Part shown: positions 17,413 to 25,224 of the stretch, piece after piece | Layout of the letters: every line of letters starts with the position of its first letter | Position numbering within the stretch: position 1 is the first letter of the stretch | Source of the DNA: Streptomyces sp. MMG1533 | GTDB taxonomy: Bacteria; Actinomycetota; Actinomycetes; Streptomycetales; Streptomycetaceae | Direction: 5' to 3' | Assembly (NCBI RefSeq): GCF_001279775.1 | Contig: NZ_LGDG01000264.1 | Location: 1-49,806 of the forward strand | Length of the DNA stretch: 49,806 nt | The notes under the pieces: model-generated | What the model was told of the DNA's origin: nothing | Databases searched by the model: none | Seen by the model: the letters and a program-made list of their open reading frames with translations, nothing else | Position numbers and translations under genes: made by a program

Positions 17413-18738
17413 TTCGAGCACCACCTCCGCCCCGCCCTCCGGACGGTTGCCGAAGGTGAGGCGGGCGCCGAGGAGGCGGGCCTGGCCGACGGCGATGGTC
17501 AGACCGAGACCCGTGCCCGTGCGGGCGCCGGTGCGGAACCGCTGCGGGCCCGAGGTGCGCAGTACCGCGAGCAGGTCCTCAGGGAAGCCGGGCCCTCGGT
17601 CCCGGACCCGGACGACGACGCCCTCGACCTCGACCGTCACGGGCCCGGCGCCGTGTTTCACCGCGTTGGCGGCGAGGTTGGCGAGGATGCGCTCCACCCG
17701 GCGTGGGTCGGTCTCCACGACGTCGTCGCGGCCGATCCGGACGCTGACTCCGGCCAGCCCTTCGGCCGCCCGCCGCGCGAGCGCGCTCACCTGCCGGGCT
17801 TCCACGTCGACCCGCGTGACCCGAGCGTCCAGCCGGGCGACCTCCAGCACGTCCTCGACAAGGCGGTGCAGGGTGTGCGCGCCGTCCCGTACGAGGTCCG
17901 TCGCCTGCCCCGGCGGCAGCAGCGAGATCGCGGTGAGCATGCCCGCCACCGGCGAACGCAGCTCATGGGCGATGTCGGCGGTCACCCGGCGCTCGGCCTC
18001 CAGCCGGGCCCCGAGGGCGTCGGCCATGGCGTCCACCGAGGTGGCGAGGCGGGCGATCTCGTCCCGGCCGGCCGGCGCGACCCGGGCGCCGAGATCCCCG
18101 TCGGCGATGCGCTCCGCCATGACCGCGGCGGCCGTGGCCCGGCGGCCCATCCGGGCACCCAGCAGGAGCCCGCCGGCCGAGGCGGCCACGGTCGCCAGAG
18201 CACCGGCTGCCCACAGGGCCCGGTCCAGTGCGGCGAGCGCGCCGGCCTCGGGGCGGTACGAGCGGCTCACCGCCAGCACGTTCCTGTCGGAGACCCGCCC
18301 GGCGGCCCACAGCACCGGGTGGTCACCCTCCGGGTCCTGCAGATACGTCACCCGGTGTCCGGCCCGCACCGCGTCGGCCACCGGCCCGGGCAGATCCGGC
18401 GGATCGAGCCGTCCGCCGTGCTTGCCGCCGACCGCGTACTCGGCGGCGGCACTCAGCAGCCGGTCGTCCAACGCACGCCGGGCGGAGTCCAGTTGGTCCC
18501 CGGCGACGATGTGGTGCACCAGCACGCCCACGACGACGGACACACCGGCCGCGACGACGGCGATGGCGAGGCTGATCGTCGTACGGAGGGTGCGGAGGGG
18601 GCGAAGGGGACGGAGGGGGCGAAGGGGACGGAGGGGACGGAGGGGACCGGGCGCACCAGCGGCACCAGCGGCACGGCGAGAACGGCGCGCGGGTGGAGAC
18701 CGGCGCGCACGGGCGGCGAAAGAGGTGCGAAGCGTCAT
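17392..18738 (-). CDS. Sensor histidine kinase, CseC-like
   Basis: The 448-residue protein has a long Arg/Pro N-terminus with repeated PLR triplets (about 32-49), transmembrane helices at about 52-76 and 174-194 enclosing a short sensor domain, a HAMP linker, the phospho-acceptor IAHELRSP (His 258), the N box NLAANAVKHG and the G boxes DRGPGFPE and GTGLGL. It autophosphorylates and passes phosphate to the regulator encoded 22 bp upstream. With the preceding lipoprotein gene the order resembles cseA-cseB-cseC of Streptomyces (cell envelope stress), but no sigE gene is adjacent, so this is a paralogous system. Confidence 0.88.
   Translation of the reverse strand: MTLRTSFAARARRSPPARRSRRAAGAAGAPGPLRPLRPLRPLRPLRPLRTLRTTISLAIAVVAAGVSVVVGVLVHHIVAGDQLDSARRALDDRLLSAAAEYAVGGKHGGRLDPPDLPGPVADAVRAGHRVTYLQDPEGDHPVLWAAGRVSDRNVLAVSRSYRPEAGALAALDRALWAAGALATVAASAGGLLLGARMGRRATAAAVMAERIADGDLGARVAPAGRDEIARLATSVDAMADALGARLEAERRVTADIAHELRSPVAGMLTAISLLPPGQATDLVRDGAHTLHRLVEDVLEVARLDARVTRVDVEARQVSALARRAAEGLAGVSVRIGRDDVVETDPRRVERILANLAANAVKHGAGPVTVEVEGVVVRVRDRGPGFPEDLLAVLRTSGPQRFRTGARTGTGLGLTIAVGQARLLGARLTFGNRPEGGAEVVLELPRQIP
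18584..18646. repeat. Seven 9-bp repeats in the histidine kinase gene
   Basis: Seven adjoining units of the form C(G/A)(G)AGGG(G)N encode consecutive PLR/TLR triplets in the cytoplasmic N-terminus. The unit is a multiple of three, so copy-number change alters tail length without shifting frame. Confidence 0.85.
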
Positions 18739-18760
18739 GAGACCACTGCCCGGCAGGCGG

Positions 18761-19498
18761 CTACGGTCTCAGCTTGTAGCCGAAGCCGCGGACCGTCTCG
18801 ATCCGCTCCCGGCCGACCTTGGCCCGCAGCCGCTGCACGCTCACGTCGACGACCCGCGTGTCGCCCGACCATGCGTAGTCCCACACCCGCTCCAGCAGCA
18901 GATCCCGGGTGAGGACCGTGCCCGGGGCTGCGGCGAACTCGCGCAGCAGCTTCAGCTCGATGGTGGTGAGGGAGAGGGGCACCCCGTTCCGCAGCACCTC
19001 CAGGGAGGCGGCGTCGAAGGTCACGTCCCCGAAGCACAGCGCCGGACCCGCGGCAGGCGGCGCGGGCACGGTCACCGGCACGCGGGTGGCCTCCCGCTCC
19101 GGGAGGGGTGTCGCCCGACGCAGCATCGCCCGCACCCTGGCGACCAGTACACCCAGGTCGAACGGCTTGGTGACGTAGTCGTCGGCCCCTGCCTCCAGCC
19201 CCAGCACCACATCGACGGGATCGGACCGCGCCGACATCAGCAGCACCGGCACCCCGCTCTCCGCCCGGATCCGCCCGGCCAGGGAGACTCCGTCGAGGCC
19301 GGGCAGCATCACGTCCAGCAATGCGATGTCGGGCGTCCGCTCACGGAAGAGCCGCAGACCTTCGAGACCGTCGGCGGCCGCCGCCACCCGGTAGCCGTGG
19401 TCCGTCAGCCCGAGCGTGGTCGCGGCGCGGATCACCTCGTCGTCCTCGACGAGCAGGACGTCGTGGGTGTGGGTGTGCTGCTCGGGCGCGTCGTGCAT
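18761..19498 (-). CDS. OmpR/PhoB-family response regulator, CseB-like
   Basis: The 245-residue protein starts at ATG 19498 after AGGAGGAG. The receiver domain shows the acidic pair EDD (19-20), the phosphorylated Asp 62 in LLDVMLPGLDG, the Ser/Thr switch in LLMSARSD and the Lys of YVTKPFD. A Pro/Ala-rich linker leads to a winged-helix DNA-binding domain (TRDLLLERVWDY, TRVVDVSVQRLRAK, VRGFGYKL). The wording of both domains is close to what I recall of CseB. It probably controls cell-envelope genes, possibly including its own operon. Confidence 0.9.
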   Translation of the reverse strand: MHDAPEQHTHTHDVLLVEDDEVIRAATTLGLTDHGYRVAAAADGLEGLRLFRERTPDIALLDVMLPGLDGVSLAGRIRAESGVPVLLMSARSDPVDVVLGLEAGADDYVTKPFDLGVLVARVRAMLRRATPLPEREATRVPVTVPAPPAAGPALCFGDVTFDAASLEVLRNGVPLSLTTIELKLLREFAAAPGTVLTRDLLLERVWDYAWSGDTRVVDVSVQRLRAKVGRERIETVRGFGYKLRP

Positions 19499-19513
19499 GG
19501 CTCCTCCTGCGGT

Positions 19514-19984
19514 TCACTTCTCCGGCACATGCAGTGTCAGATCGTCCAGGTCAGGCTCCGACCAGGCCGGCGCCGGCCTGCCGTCAGCCGGGGACAGGGA
19601 CGCGTGTGCGTAATAGGCGGCGTGCGCCCGGCGGGTCAGGCCGGCGAGCACGAGCGTGACGGGATAACTGGGAATGCTGTCGTCCTTCTCGAGGCATCCG
19701 GGAGCGCAGTCCATGTCGAAGGAGATGCCTTTTCCGACCGCCCGGTTGCCACCCCATTGCCGCCATGTCAGATGGCTCACATAGGTGTGCTGCGTGAGCC
19801 CGAGGTTGTCGGGCCGGTCCCACGGCACCGACTGGAAGTCCGTGACGTACGTCGTGCCGTGCCACGCGATGGCGGTGGGCGCGGCACCCTCGACCCGCAC
19901 GCCGTCAAAGACCCCGCATCCCGCGACCAGGGCGCAGGCGGCGAGGAGGGCCGAGCCGTTCAGAAACAGCCGAGCACCATGCAT
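19514..19984 (-). CDS. Small lipoprotein at the head of the two-component operon (CseA position)
   Basis: A 156-residue protein with signal peptide and lipobox LVAGC (Cys 23), preceded by AAGGAGAG. The exported part has paired Cys (DCAPGC) and a rather polar, Trp/Asp-rich sequence without a known domain. It ends 15 bp before the response regulator, so all three genes form one transcript. In the sigE operon the lipoprotein CseA restrains signalling by the kinase; a comparable role here is plausible from position only, since sequence similarity to CseA is not evident to me. Confidence 0.8.
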   Translation of the reverse strand: MHGARLFLNGSALLAACALVAGCGVFDGVRVEGAAPTAIAWHGTTYVTDFQSVPWDRPDNLGLTQHTYVSHLTWRQWGGNRAVGKGISFDMDCAPGCLEKDDSIPSYPVTLVLAGLTRRAHAAYYAHASLSPADGRPAPAWSEPDLDDLTLHVPEK

Positions 19985-20152
19985 GTCCGCCCTCTCTCCT
20001 TATATCGGCGAGAACCGCACCAGTGCCACACATTTGCCTGACCAGTTGAACGATAAACGGATGGGCGGCAAACTCCGCGTGCCCGACCGCGTGGCGTTCA
20101 CAACACGACAAGCGCCGCCCGGGCGACGGCTGACGACGACGGCCTCGTACAT

Positions 20153-20187
20153 CTGCCGACGCCACTGCCGACGTCCCCCTGCCGACG
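20153..20187. repeat. Three direct CTGCCGACG repeats upstream of the ribonuclease gene
   Basis: CTGCCGACG occurs at 20153, 20165 and 20179, with a related CTGCCGACC near 20225, inside the 367-bp gap (19985-20351) shared by the divergent lipoprotein and ribonuclease genes. Roughly helical spacing suggests a direct-repeat activator site. No other element is clear in this gap. Confidence 0.45.
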
Positions 20188-20351
20188 GCAGGTCGCGCAG
20201 GAGATGTCACACCTGTGCATCAGCCCTGCCGACCCACTGCAACACGACTGCGGGACGCCTGCGACACCGCTGTTCGGCGCCTGACATGCCCGGTTGGTTC
20301 TCTTCCGGCATCCGAGGCAGCCGCCTCGGGAAGACCCAGCAGGGAGACGAC

Positions 20352-21038
20352 ATGACCGAGACACTCGCGCCGTCACGCCCGTCGAACGGGGAGCGCGACA
20401 AGAAGACGGCCGGGCGCCGGAGGAGGTTCGCCATGGGGGCGCTCCTCCTGGCACTGGCCGGAGGCATCGCCACCAACCCCGTCACCACCGACAGCGCGTC
20501 CGCCCAGCCGTGCACGCAGGTCTGCCAGGCAGCCCCGCAGCGCGGAGTCAGGCCCAACGGTGTCACCGCCGCGAACTGGAGCCTGGCCGTGCGAGCGGCC
20601 GACATGTGGAGCAGCCGCGCCGCCACCGGACGGAACACCATCACCTGGCAGGGCCAGAACAACCGGACCACCTACGCCTACGAAATGCGGTCGGGGCGCC
20701 GTGGCTGGGTGGGCGGGCGCAACTGGATGTACGTGCCGTGGCAGCGAGGGGACGAGTACTACTTCGCGGGCGGGCGGCACATGGACTACGGCGGCCATCT
20801 GCAGACGTTCGAGAGGACCTTCGGCGTTCCGGCGAGTTCGGCCACGGGCGGCAACAACAACACCCCGTACCGCGAGTACGACTTCTACGCCTCGAGCGCG
20901 GCGGTCCAGGGAGGCACCGGCCTCGCGTCGCCGTTCCGGCCGCGCGGTGCCTGGCGCCTCGTCCGGAACGTCAACACCGGCCATGTCTATGTGACGTTCA
21001 ACCACTACACGACCTTCTACTACCTGGGCACGTGGTAG
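20352..21038 (+). CDS. Secreted barnase/RNase Sa-like ribonuclease, divergent N-terminal half
   Basis: ATG 20352 follows AGGGAGA. The 228-residue precursor has a basic n-region with RRRRFAMG (possibly Tat), a hydrophobic core, and cleavage near SASA/QP (about 51). The C-terminal 60 residues carry the microbial ribonuclease signature: YREYD (catalytic Glu 175), an Arg-rich strand PRGAWRLVRN and the catalytic His in FNHYTTFYYL (His 218), matching barnase Glu73/Arg/His102. The mature N-terminal half lacks the usual RNase Sa loop and has its own Trp/Gly/Arg-rich sequence with a Cys pair. The next gene encodes a barstar, the expected cytoplasmic inhibitor, which strongly supports the call. Confidence 0.8.
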   Translation: MTETLAPSRPSNGERDKKTAGRRRRFAMGALLLALAGGIATNPVTTDSASAQPCTQVCQAAPQRGVRPNGVTAANWSLAVRAADMWSSRAATGRNTITWQGQNNRTTYAYEMRSGRRGWVGGRNWMYVPWQRGDEYYFAGGRHMDYGGHLQTFERTFGVPASSATGGNNNTPYREYDFYASSAAVQGGTGLASPFRPRGAWRLVRNVNTGHVYVTFNHYTTFYYLGTW

Positions 21039-21050
21039 CAGACAGCTCGC

Positions 21051-21081
21051 GGGCCCGCCGGGGTGACACCCCGGCGGGCCC
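21051..21081. terminator. Hairpin between ribonuclease and barstar genes
   Basis: A perfect 14-bp stem GGGCCCGCCGGGGT / ACCCCGGCGGGCCC with loop GAC lies in the 77-bp gap. It may partly terminate transcription or stabilise the upstream message, setting the enzyme-to-inhibitor ratio. Confidence 0.75.
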
Positions 21082-21115
21082 CGCTCTCCCCCGATTCCCG
21101 AACCGGAGTGACGAC

Positions 21116-21541
21116 GTGAACGAGACACCGACGGCGCCCTGGATGCGCACGCCGACCAGCTGGACGCCGGGCGGGATCGCCGAGGCGAAGGTGATCGACG
21201 GGTCCCGCTGCCGCTCAGCCGCGGGCCTGTTGACGGAGTGGTCCTCCGTCCTCGGCTTCCCGGACCACTTCGGCCACAACTGGATGGCCCTCGCGGACTG
21301 CCTCCATGACATCCGGTACACAGCAGCCGACCCCGTGACCATCGTCCTGCGGAGTGCCGGTCAACTCCTCGTCGACGAATCCCCCGATGTCCTGGCGGCC
21401 TTCCTGTCGGTATTCGGCGACGTCGCGACCGCCGACACCGACGATCCCCCTCTCCTGCTCGTGATCGACGACACCCCCGACCAGCTCGCCGACCTGACCC
21501 GCCGCGCGAGCGAAGCCGGACACACGGTCACGCCGAGCTGA
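21116..21541 (+). CDS. Barstar-family immunity protein for the adjacent ribonuclease
   Basis: GTG 21116 sits 7 bp after GGAG. The 141-residue cytoplasmic protein shares with the copy at 16927 the core LLTEWSSVLGFPDHFGHNW plus ALADCLHD, the strand VTIVLRSAG and the LLLVIDDTPDQLADL end. It should neutralise any ribonuclease that stays inside the cell before export. Its neighbourhood, directly after the enzyme gene, is the classic barnase/barstar arrangement, although in Bacillus the two genes are not adjacent. Confidence 0.85.
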   Translation: MNETPTAPWMRTPTSWTPGGIAEAKVIDGSRCRSAAGLLTEWSSVLGFPDHFGHNWMALADCLHDIRYTAADPVTIVLRSAGQLLVDESPDVLAAFLSVFGDVATADTDDPPLLLVIDDTPDQLADLTRRASEAGHTVTPS

Positions 21542-21789
21542 AAGGCGTGGGCGGCCGACCGCCGTACCGGCCCGGCCCCGGGAGCGCCGACGCCCCGTCA
21601 GGACGCAACGGGCCAGGGACGCTTGCGTCCAGGCGATCTCTCTTCCAACCCCCGTGACCTGCGGCGAGAGTAACTCCTGCCACCGGGCGTCACACCCAGG
21701 ACAAACCTTCACAGCTGCACCTGCAGGGCAGCTGTCTGGGCCAGGGATGTGCCTTCGCCCGCTCGACTTCCATGCCGCAGGAGAAACTC

Positions 21790-23079
21790 ATGAAGCTGAG
21801 CAACGCCATCCGCCGTACATCCGCCGCGCTCGCCGTCGGCGCGATGTCCCTCGGGCTGGTCACCGTGACCGGCGGAGCCGCGCAGGCCGTCGCCTCGTGC
21901 ACCGGTGACGTGTCGATCTACGGCACGCTGTCGGACGGCCGGCTGACGTACACGCAGGTCGAGCCGAACACCGGGGACCGCGTCAAGACGCTCATCGGCC
22001 CGAACCTCGGCTTCACGCCCAAGGCGATGGCGACCCTCAACTTCAATACGGTCCTGGTCACTTCGACCACCGGTGACCTCTACCGCGTCGACGTCCAGAC
22101 CAACAACACCTCCCTCGCGGTGTCCGGAGTCGTCAAGATCTGGGACGGCGGCTGGACCTTCGACAAGATGGTCTACGACGGCGCCGGTCACCTCTACGGC
22201 ACGGTCGACGGGCAGCTCCACCAGTACCTGGTGTCGCAGGACAAGCCCTCGGGGTCGGCCCACATAGGCCAGCACGTCGTGATCGACACCGGCTTCGTCC
22301 TCAAGACGCTGGCCGCCGCGGGCGACGACCGCATCATCGCCTCGACCTCGGACGGCCGACTGCTCAGCTACAAGATCAACGGCGTGAACGACTGGGACCG
22401 CTCGGTCCTGAAGTCGAGCGGCTGGTCGGCGGTGGACTCGCTCTCCTCGCCGGGCGGCGGCCTCTACTACGGCCGTACCAACGGCGGCATGTACTGGTAC
22501 CACGACGCGGACCCGACCGACGGCGACGGCAGCGACATCGCGTACCACCCCACCGACCCGGTGGACGCGTCCGGCTGGACCCAGAGCCTGCTGTCGGCCT
22601 ACGCCGACAACTGCGCCTACGTGGCGCCGACCCCGCCGAAGTCCGTACAGGGCGGCACGATCTACCGCAACGAGGTCATCGCCCGGGCCAAGGACTGGTA
22701 CAGCCGCAACGTCCAGTACAGCCAGAGCGCCTACGCCAGCGACGTCGACGGCGACCACTCCTACCGCACCGACTGCTCCGGCTTCGTCTCCATGACCTGG
22801 CACCTCACCACCTCGCTGACGACCCAGACCCTCCCCAGCGCCAGCACGCAGATCTCCAAGGCCGACCTCAGGCCCGGTGACGCGCTGAACTCCAGCAGCG
22901 AGGGGCACGTAGTCCTCTTCGCCGGCTGGAAGGACCAGGACGCGGGCTCCTTCTACTACTACTCCGAGGGCAGCCCGAGCTCCGACATGAACTACTCGGT
23001 CGCCAACGCCTACAGCGGCACCATCGACAGCCACGCGGCCTCGTCGTACGTCGCCCTGCGCTACGACAAGATCGCCTGA
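21790..23079 (+). CDS. Secreted tachylectin-like propeller fused to an NlpC/P60-like cysteine peptidase
   Basis: AGGAG lies 6 bp before ATG 21790, which is preferred over the ATG at 21772. Signal peptide ends near AQA (about 33). Residues about 37-275 make a tachylectin-type propeller with repeated YGxL/DGRL, LYRVDV, LYGT and LYYGR blades. The C-terminal 135 residues are a papain-like NlpC/P60 or amidase domain: DCSGFVSM (Cys 329), ADLRPGDAL and SEGHVVLFAG (His 373). It probably binds cell-surface glycans through the propeller and cuts peptide cross-links in peptidoglycan. The propeller is nearly the same as that encoded at 23819-25006. Confidence 0.85.
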   Translation: MKLSNAIRRTSAALAVGAMSLGLVTVTGGAAQAVASCTGDVSIYGTLSDGRLTYTQVEPNTGDRVKTLIGPNLGFTPKAMATLNFNTVLVTSTTGDLYRVDVQTNNTSLAVSGVVKIWDGGWTFDKMVYDGAGHLYGTVDGQLHQYLVSQDKPSGSAHIGQHVVIDTGFVLKTLAAAGDDRIIASTSDGRLLSYKINGVNDWDRSVLKSSGWSAVDSLSSPGGGLYYGRTNGGMYWYHDADPTDGDGSDIAYHPTDPVDASGWTQSLLSAYADNCAYVAPTPPKSVQGGTIYRNEVIARAKDWYSRNVQYSQSAYASDVDGDHSYRTDCSGFVSMTWHLTTSLTTQTLPSASTQISKADLRPGDALNSSSEGHVVLFAGWKDQDAGSFYYYSEGSPSSDMNYSVANAYSGTIDSHAASSYVALRYDKIA

Positions 23080-23091
23080 CGCACCACCTGA

Positions 23092-23135
23092 AACGCGAGA
23101 GGGCCCCGCCGATTCCGGCGGGGCCCTCTCGCGTT
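23092..23135. terminator. Strong hairpin terminator
   Basis: A perfect 20-bp stem (AACGCGAGAGGGCCCCGCCG and its complement) with loop ATTC follows the propeller-peptidase gene. Confidence 0.92.
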
Positions 23136-23248
23136 CCGGCCGGCTGTCCCAAAACGGCCACCGCGGAACGCTGTCCTCCCCCCAACAAGATCATCTTGCG
23201 TCCGTGCGGTCCACCCGACCCGACCCCGTGACCAAGGGAGCCCCCAGC

Positions 23249-23743
23249 GTGCAGAAGACCGGCATCAGAATCCTCACCACTGCGGCCGCCGTCGCCGGCA
23301 GCGTGCTCCTGGCGGCCGCGCCGGCCGGAGCGGCACCGTACTGGCAGACGGTCTCCACCAACTCCAACTGGAGCTGCGCCGCCACCGTCGTCCACACCGC
23401 CAGGGCCGGCGTCGGCTTCCAGGCCTGCATCGTGCGCAACGCCAACGACGACGCCCAGGTCGTGCTGGTGGTCGTGAACAACTCCTCCTCGGCCGTCACC
23501 GTCTCGGGGACCGTCACCTCCGAGTTCGCCGCGGAGGCGAGCTGCTCGACGTACAGCCTCGCGGCCGGGGAACGCCGGGGCTGCTTCGGCACGACCGCGC
23601 ACGTCCCGGACTGCGAGTACGGCGCCGGCGTGCCCGACGACGGCGCGCAGACGTACGGCGGAACCGTCCGGCTCACCGTGAACGGCGTGGCCAACTCCAT
23701 GAACTCGCCGAAGACCGACTGCATCCAGGTCTTGGAGGGCTGA
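23249..23743 (+). CDS. Small secreted Cys-containing protein of unknown function
   Basis: GTG 23249 is set by AAGGGAG 8-9 bp upstream; an upstream ATG lacks such a site. The 164-residue precursor has a signal peptide ending near GAA (about 30). The mature part has six Cys (SWCAA-type start NWSCAATV, FQACIV, ASCSTY, RGCFG, PDCEYG, TDCIQV), probably three disulfides, and short beta-strands (VVLVVVNNSSSAVTVSG) suggestive of an immunoglobulin-like sandwich. It lies between two propeller-hydrolase genes, each side closed by its own terminator. No named family recognised. Confidence 0.8.
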   Translation: MQKTGIRILTTAAAVAGSVLLAAAPAGAAPYWQTVSTNSNWSCAATVVHTARAGVGFQACIVRNANDDAQVVLVVVNNSSSAVTVSGTVTSEFAAEASCSTYSLAAGERRGCFGTTAHVPDCEYGAGVPDDGAQTYGGTVRLTVNGVANSMNSPKTDCIQVLEG

Positions 23744-23761
23744 ACTCCGTCGGCCCACGCC

Positions 23762-23804
23762 AAAAGGGCGGCGCCCCCTCGGTCCGAGGGGGCGCCGCCC
23801 TTTT
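23762..23804. terminator. Bidirectional hairpin terminator with T-tract
   Basis: A perfect 19-bp stem (AAAAGGGCGGCGCCCCCTC and complement) with a 5-nt loop ends in TTTT, working for both convergent genes. Confidence 0.93.
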
Positions 23805-23818
23805 CAAGTCCGTCGGCA

Positions 23819-25006
23819 TCAGTACCAGTTGTTCGCCTGCCAGAAGTTCCACGCGTTGCACGGGGACCCGTAGCGGCCGTCGATGTAGCTCAGACCCCAC
23901 TTGATCTGGGTGAGGGGGTTTTCCTTCCAGTCGTCGCCCGCGACGTCCATCTTGCTCGCGGGCAGCGCCTGCGGGATGCCGTAGGCGCCGGAGGAGGGGT
24001 TCGTCGCGTTCCAGCGCCAGTTGCTCTCGTGGTCCCAGAGCGTCTCCAGGCAGGCCCACTGCGCGGAGGTGGCCCAGGAGGCGTCCTTGTTGTTCATCAT
24101 CTGCCGTCCGGCGGCCTTGACCTCGGTGATGTTGTCGCGGTCGACCGTGTCCGTGCTGGTGGTGCAGGTGTAGGTGCCCGGCTGGGCGGACAGCAGTTTC
24201 TGCGTCCAGCCGCTGGTGTTGACCGGGTCGTCGAGGTGGTACGAGATGTCGGCGCCGGAGCCGTCGGTCGGGTTGGCGTCCTTGTACCAGTACATGGCGC
24301 CGGTGGACAGGCGGCCGTAGTAGAGGCCGGCGCCGGGCGAGACGAGCTGGTTGAAGCCGGACCAGCCGGAGGACTTGAGGGCGTTGCTCTTCCAGGAGCC
24401 CGCGCCCGTGATCGTGTAGTCGAGCAGCCGTCCGTCCTCGGTGGTGGCGCCGAGCCGGTCGTCGCCGGTGGCGGTGAGGGTCTTCAGGACGAACCCGGTG
24501 TCGATCTCGGTGCGCACGCCGATGTGCTGGGAGCCGGCCGGCTTGTCCTCGGTCACGTTGTAGCGCAGCAGCAGACCCGCGGCGGTGGTGCCGTAGAGGT
24601 GACCGTGACCGTCGTAGGTGAGCTTGTCGTGGGTCCAGCCGCTTTCGGCGATCTTCACCGGCGCGTTCAGCAGGGCGAGGCTGGTGTTGTTGGTCTTGAC
24701 GTCGACGCGGTAGAGGGCGCCGGAGGTCGACGTCACCAGGACGGTGTTGAAGTTGAGGGTCGCCATGGCCTTCGGCTCGAAGCCGAGGTCGGGCCCGACG
24801 AGCACCTTGGCGAGGTCCCCGGTGGCCGGGTTGATCTGACTGAACGTCAGCCTGCCGTCGTCGAGTACACCGTAGATGTTGACGCTGCCCGAACAGGTGG
24901 TGGCCGCTTCGGCCATGGGAGCGGTCACCGTGAGGAGCCCGGCGCTGAGGGCGCCGGCGGCCAGCAGGCCCGCGACTCTACGGCCGGTCTTGCGGATGTT
25001 CTTCAC
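23819..25006 (-). CDS. Secreted tachylectin-like propeller fused to a transglycosylase-like domain
   Basis: The 395-residue precursor has a signal peptide ending near AEA (about 34). Residues 37-275 form the same tachylectin-type propeller as the protein at 21790, sharing LGFxPKAMATLNFNTVLVTS and the LYRVDV, LYGT and LYYGR blades. After a linker, the last 90 residues are lysozyme-like: LETLWDHESNW (candidate catalytic Glu), GAYGIPQALPASKM, NPLTQIKWGLSYI and a CNAWNFW end, the pattern of Streptomyces transglycosylase-like proteins. It probably cleaves glycan strands of peptidoglycan after propeller-mediated binding. The leader upstream holds two sets of short tandem repeats. Confidence 0.87.
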   Translation of the reverse strand: MKNIRKTGRRVAGLLAAGALSAGLLTVTAPMAEAATTCSGSVNIYGVLDDGRLTFSQINPATGDLAKVLVGPDLGFEPKAMATLNFNTVLVTSTSGALYRVDVKTNNTSLALLNAPVKIAESGWTHDKLTYDGHGHLYGTTAAGLLLRYNVTEDKPAGSQHIGVRTEIDTGFVLKTLTATGDDRLGATTEDGRLLDYTITGAGSWKSNALKSSGWSGFNQLVSPGAGLYYGRLSTGAMYWYKDANPTDGSGADISYHLDDPVNTSGWTQKLLSAQPGTYTCTTSTDTVDRDNITEVKAAGRQMMNNKDASWATSAQWACLETLWDHESNWRWNATNPSSGAYGIPQALPASKMDVAGDDWKENPLTQIKWGLSYIDGRYGSPCNAWNFWQANNWY

Positions 25007-25034
25007 TTTTGGGTCCCCCTGGGGCGGTTGCGGT

Positions 25035-25073
25035 CAGGCAGGCAAGCAGCAGGCAGCAGGCAGCAGGCAGGCA
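25035..25073. repeat. CAGGCAG microsatellite in the 5' leader
   Basis: About five imperfect copies of a GCAGGCA unit lie 30-65 bp upstream of the propeller-transglycosylase start. Confidence 0.8.
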
Positions 25074-25158
25074 TCGGAAGGTGGTCGGCGGGGTGGCCCG
25101 AGAGCGGCGGGCCGGGCACAACCGATCACCCACGGCCGGACGTTGGTGGGCGGCGGGG

Positions 25159-25215
25159 CGTCGAGTTGGCGGCAGGTCGTCGAGTGGACGGCAGGTCGTC
25201 GAGTGGGCTGCGGCA
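25159..25215. repeat. Tandem GGCAGGTCGTCGAGTGG repeat
   Basis: Nearly three copies of a roughly 19-bp unit (…GTCGAGT-GG-GGCAG…) end ten bases before the stop of the small peptide gene. With the microsatellite it fills the leader between the two minus-strand genes. Confidence 0.75.
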
Positions 25216-25224
25216 GCGAACGGA

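Noticed and set aside
17392..19984. Naming the operon cseA-cseB-cseC outright
   Set aside because: The regulator and kinase look CseB/CseC-like, but sigE is missing upstream and the lipoprotein does not clearly resemble CseA, so only a positional comparison is made.
21542..21789. Possible c-di-AMP (ydaO-type) riboswitch before the NlpC/P60 fusion
   Set aside because: Such riboswitches are common before Streptomyces wall hydrolases, but I could not find the conserved core elements in this leader.
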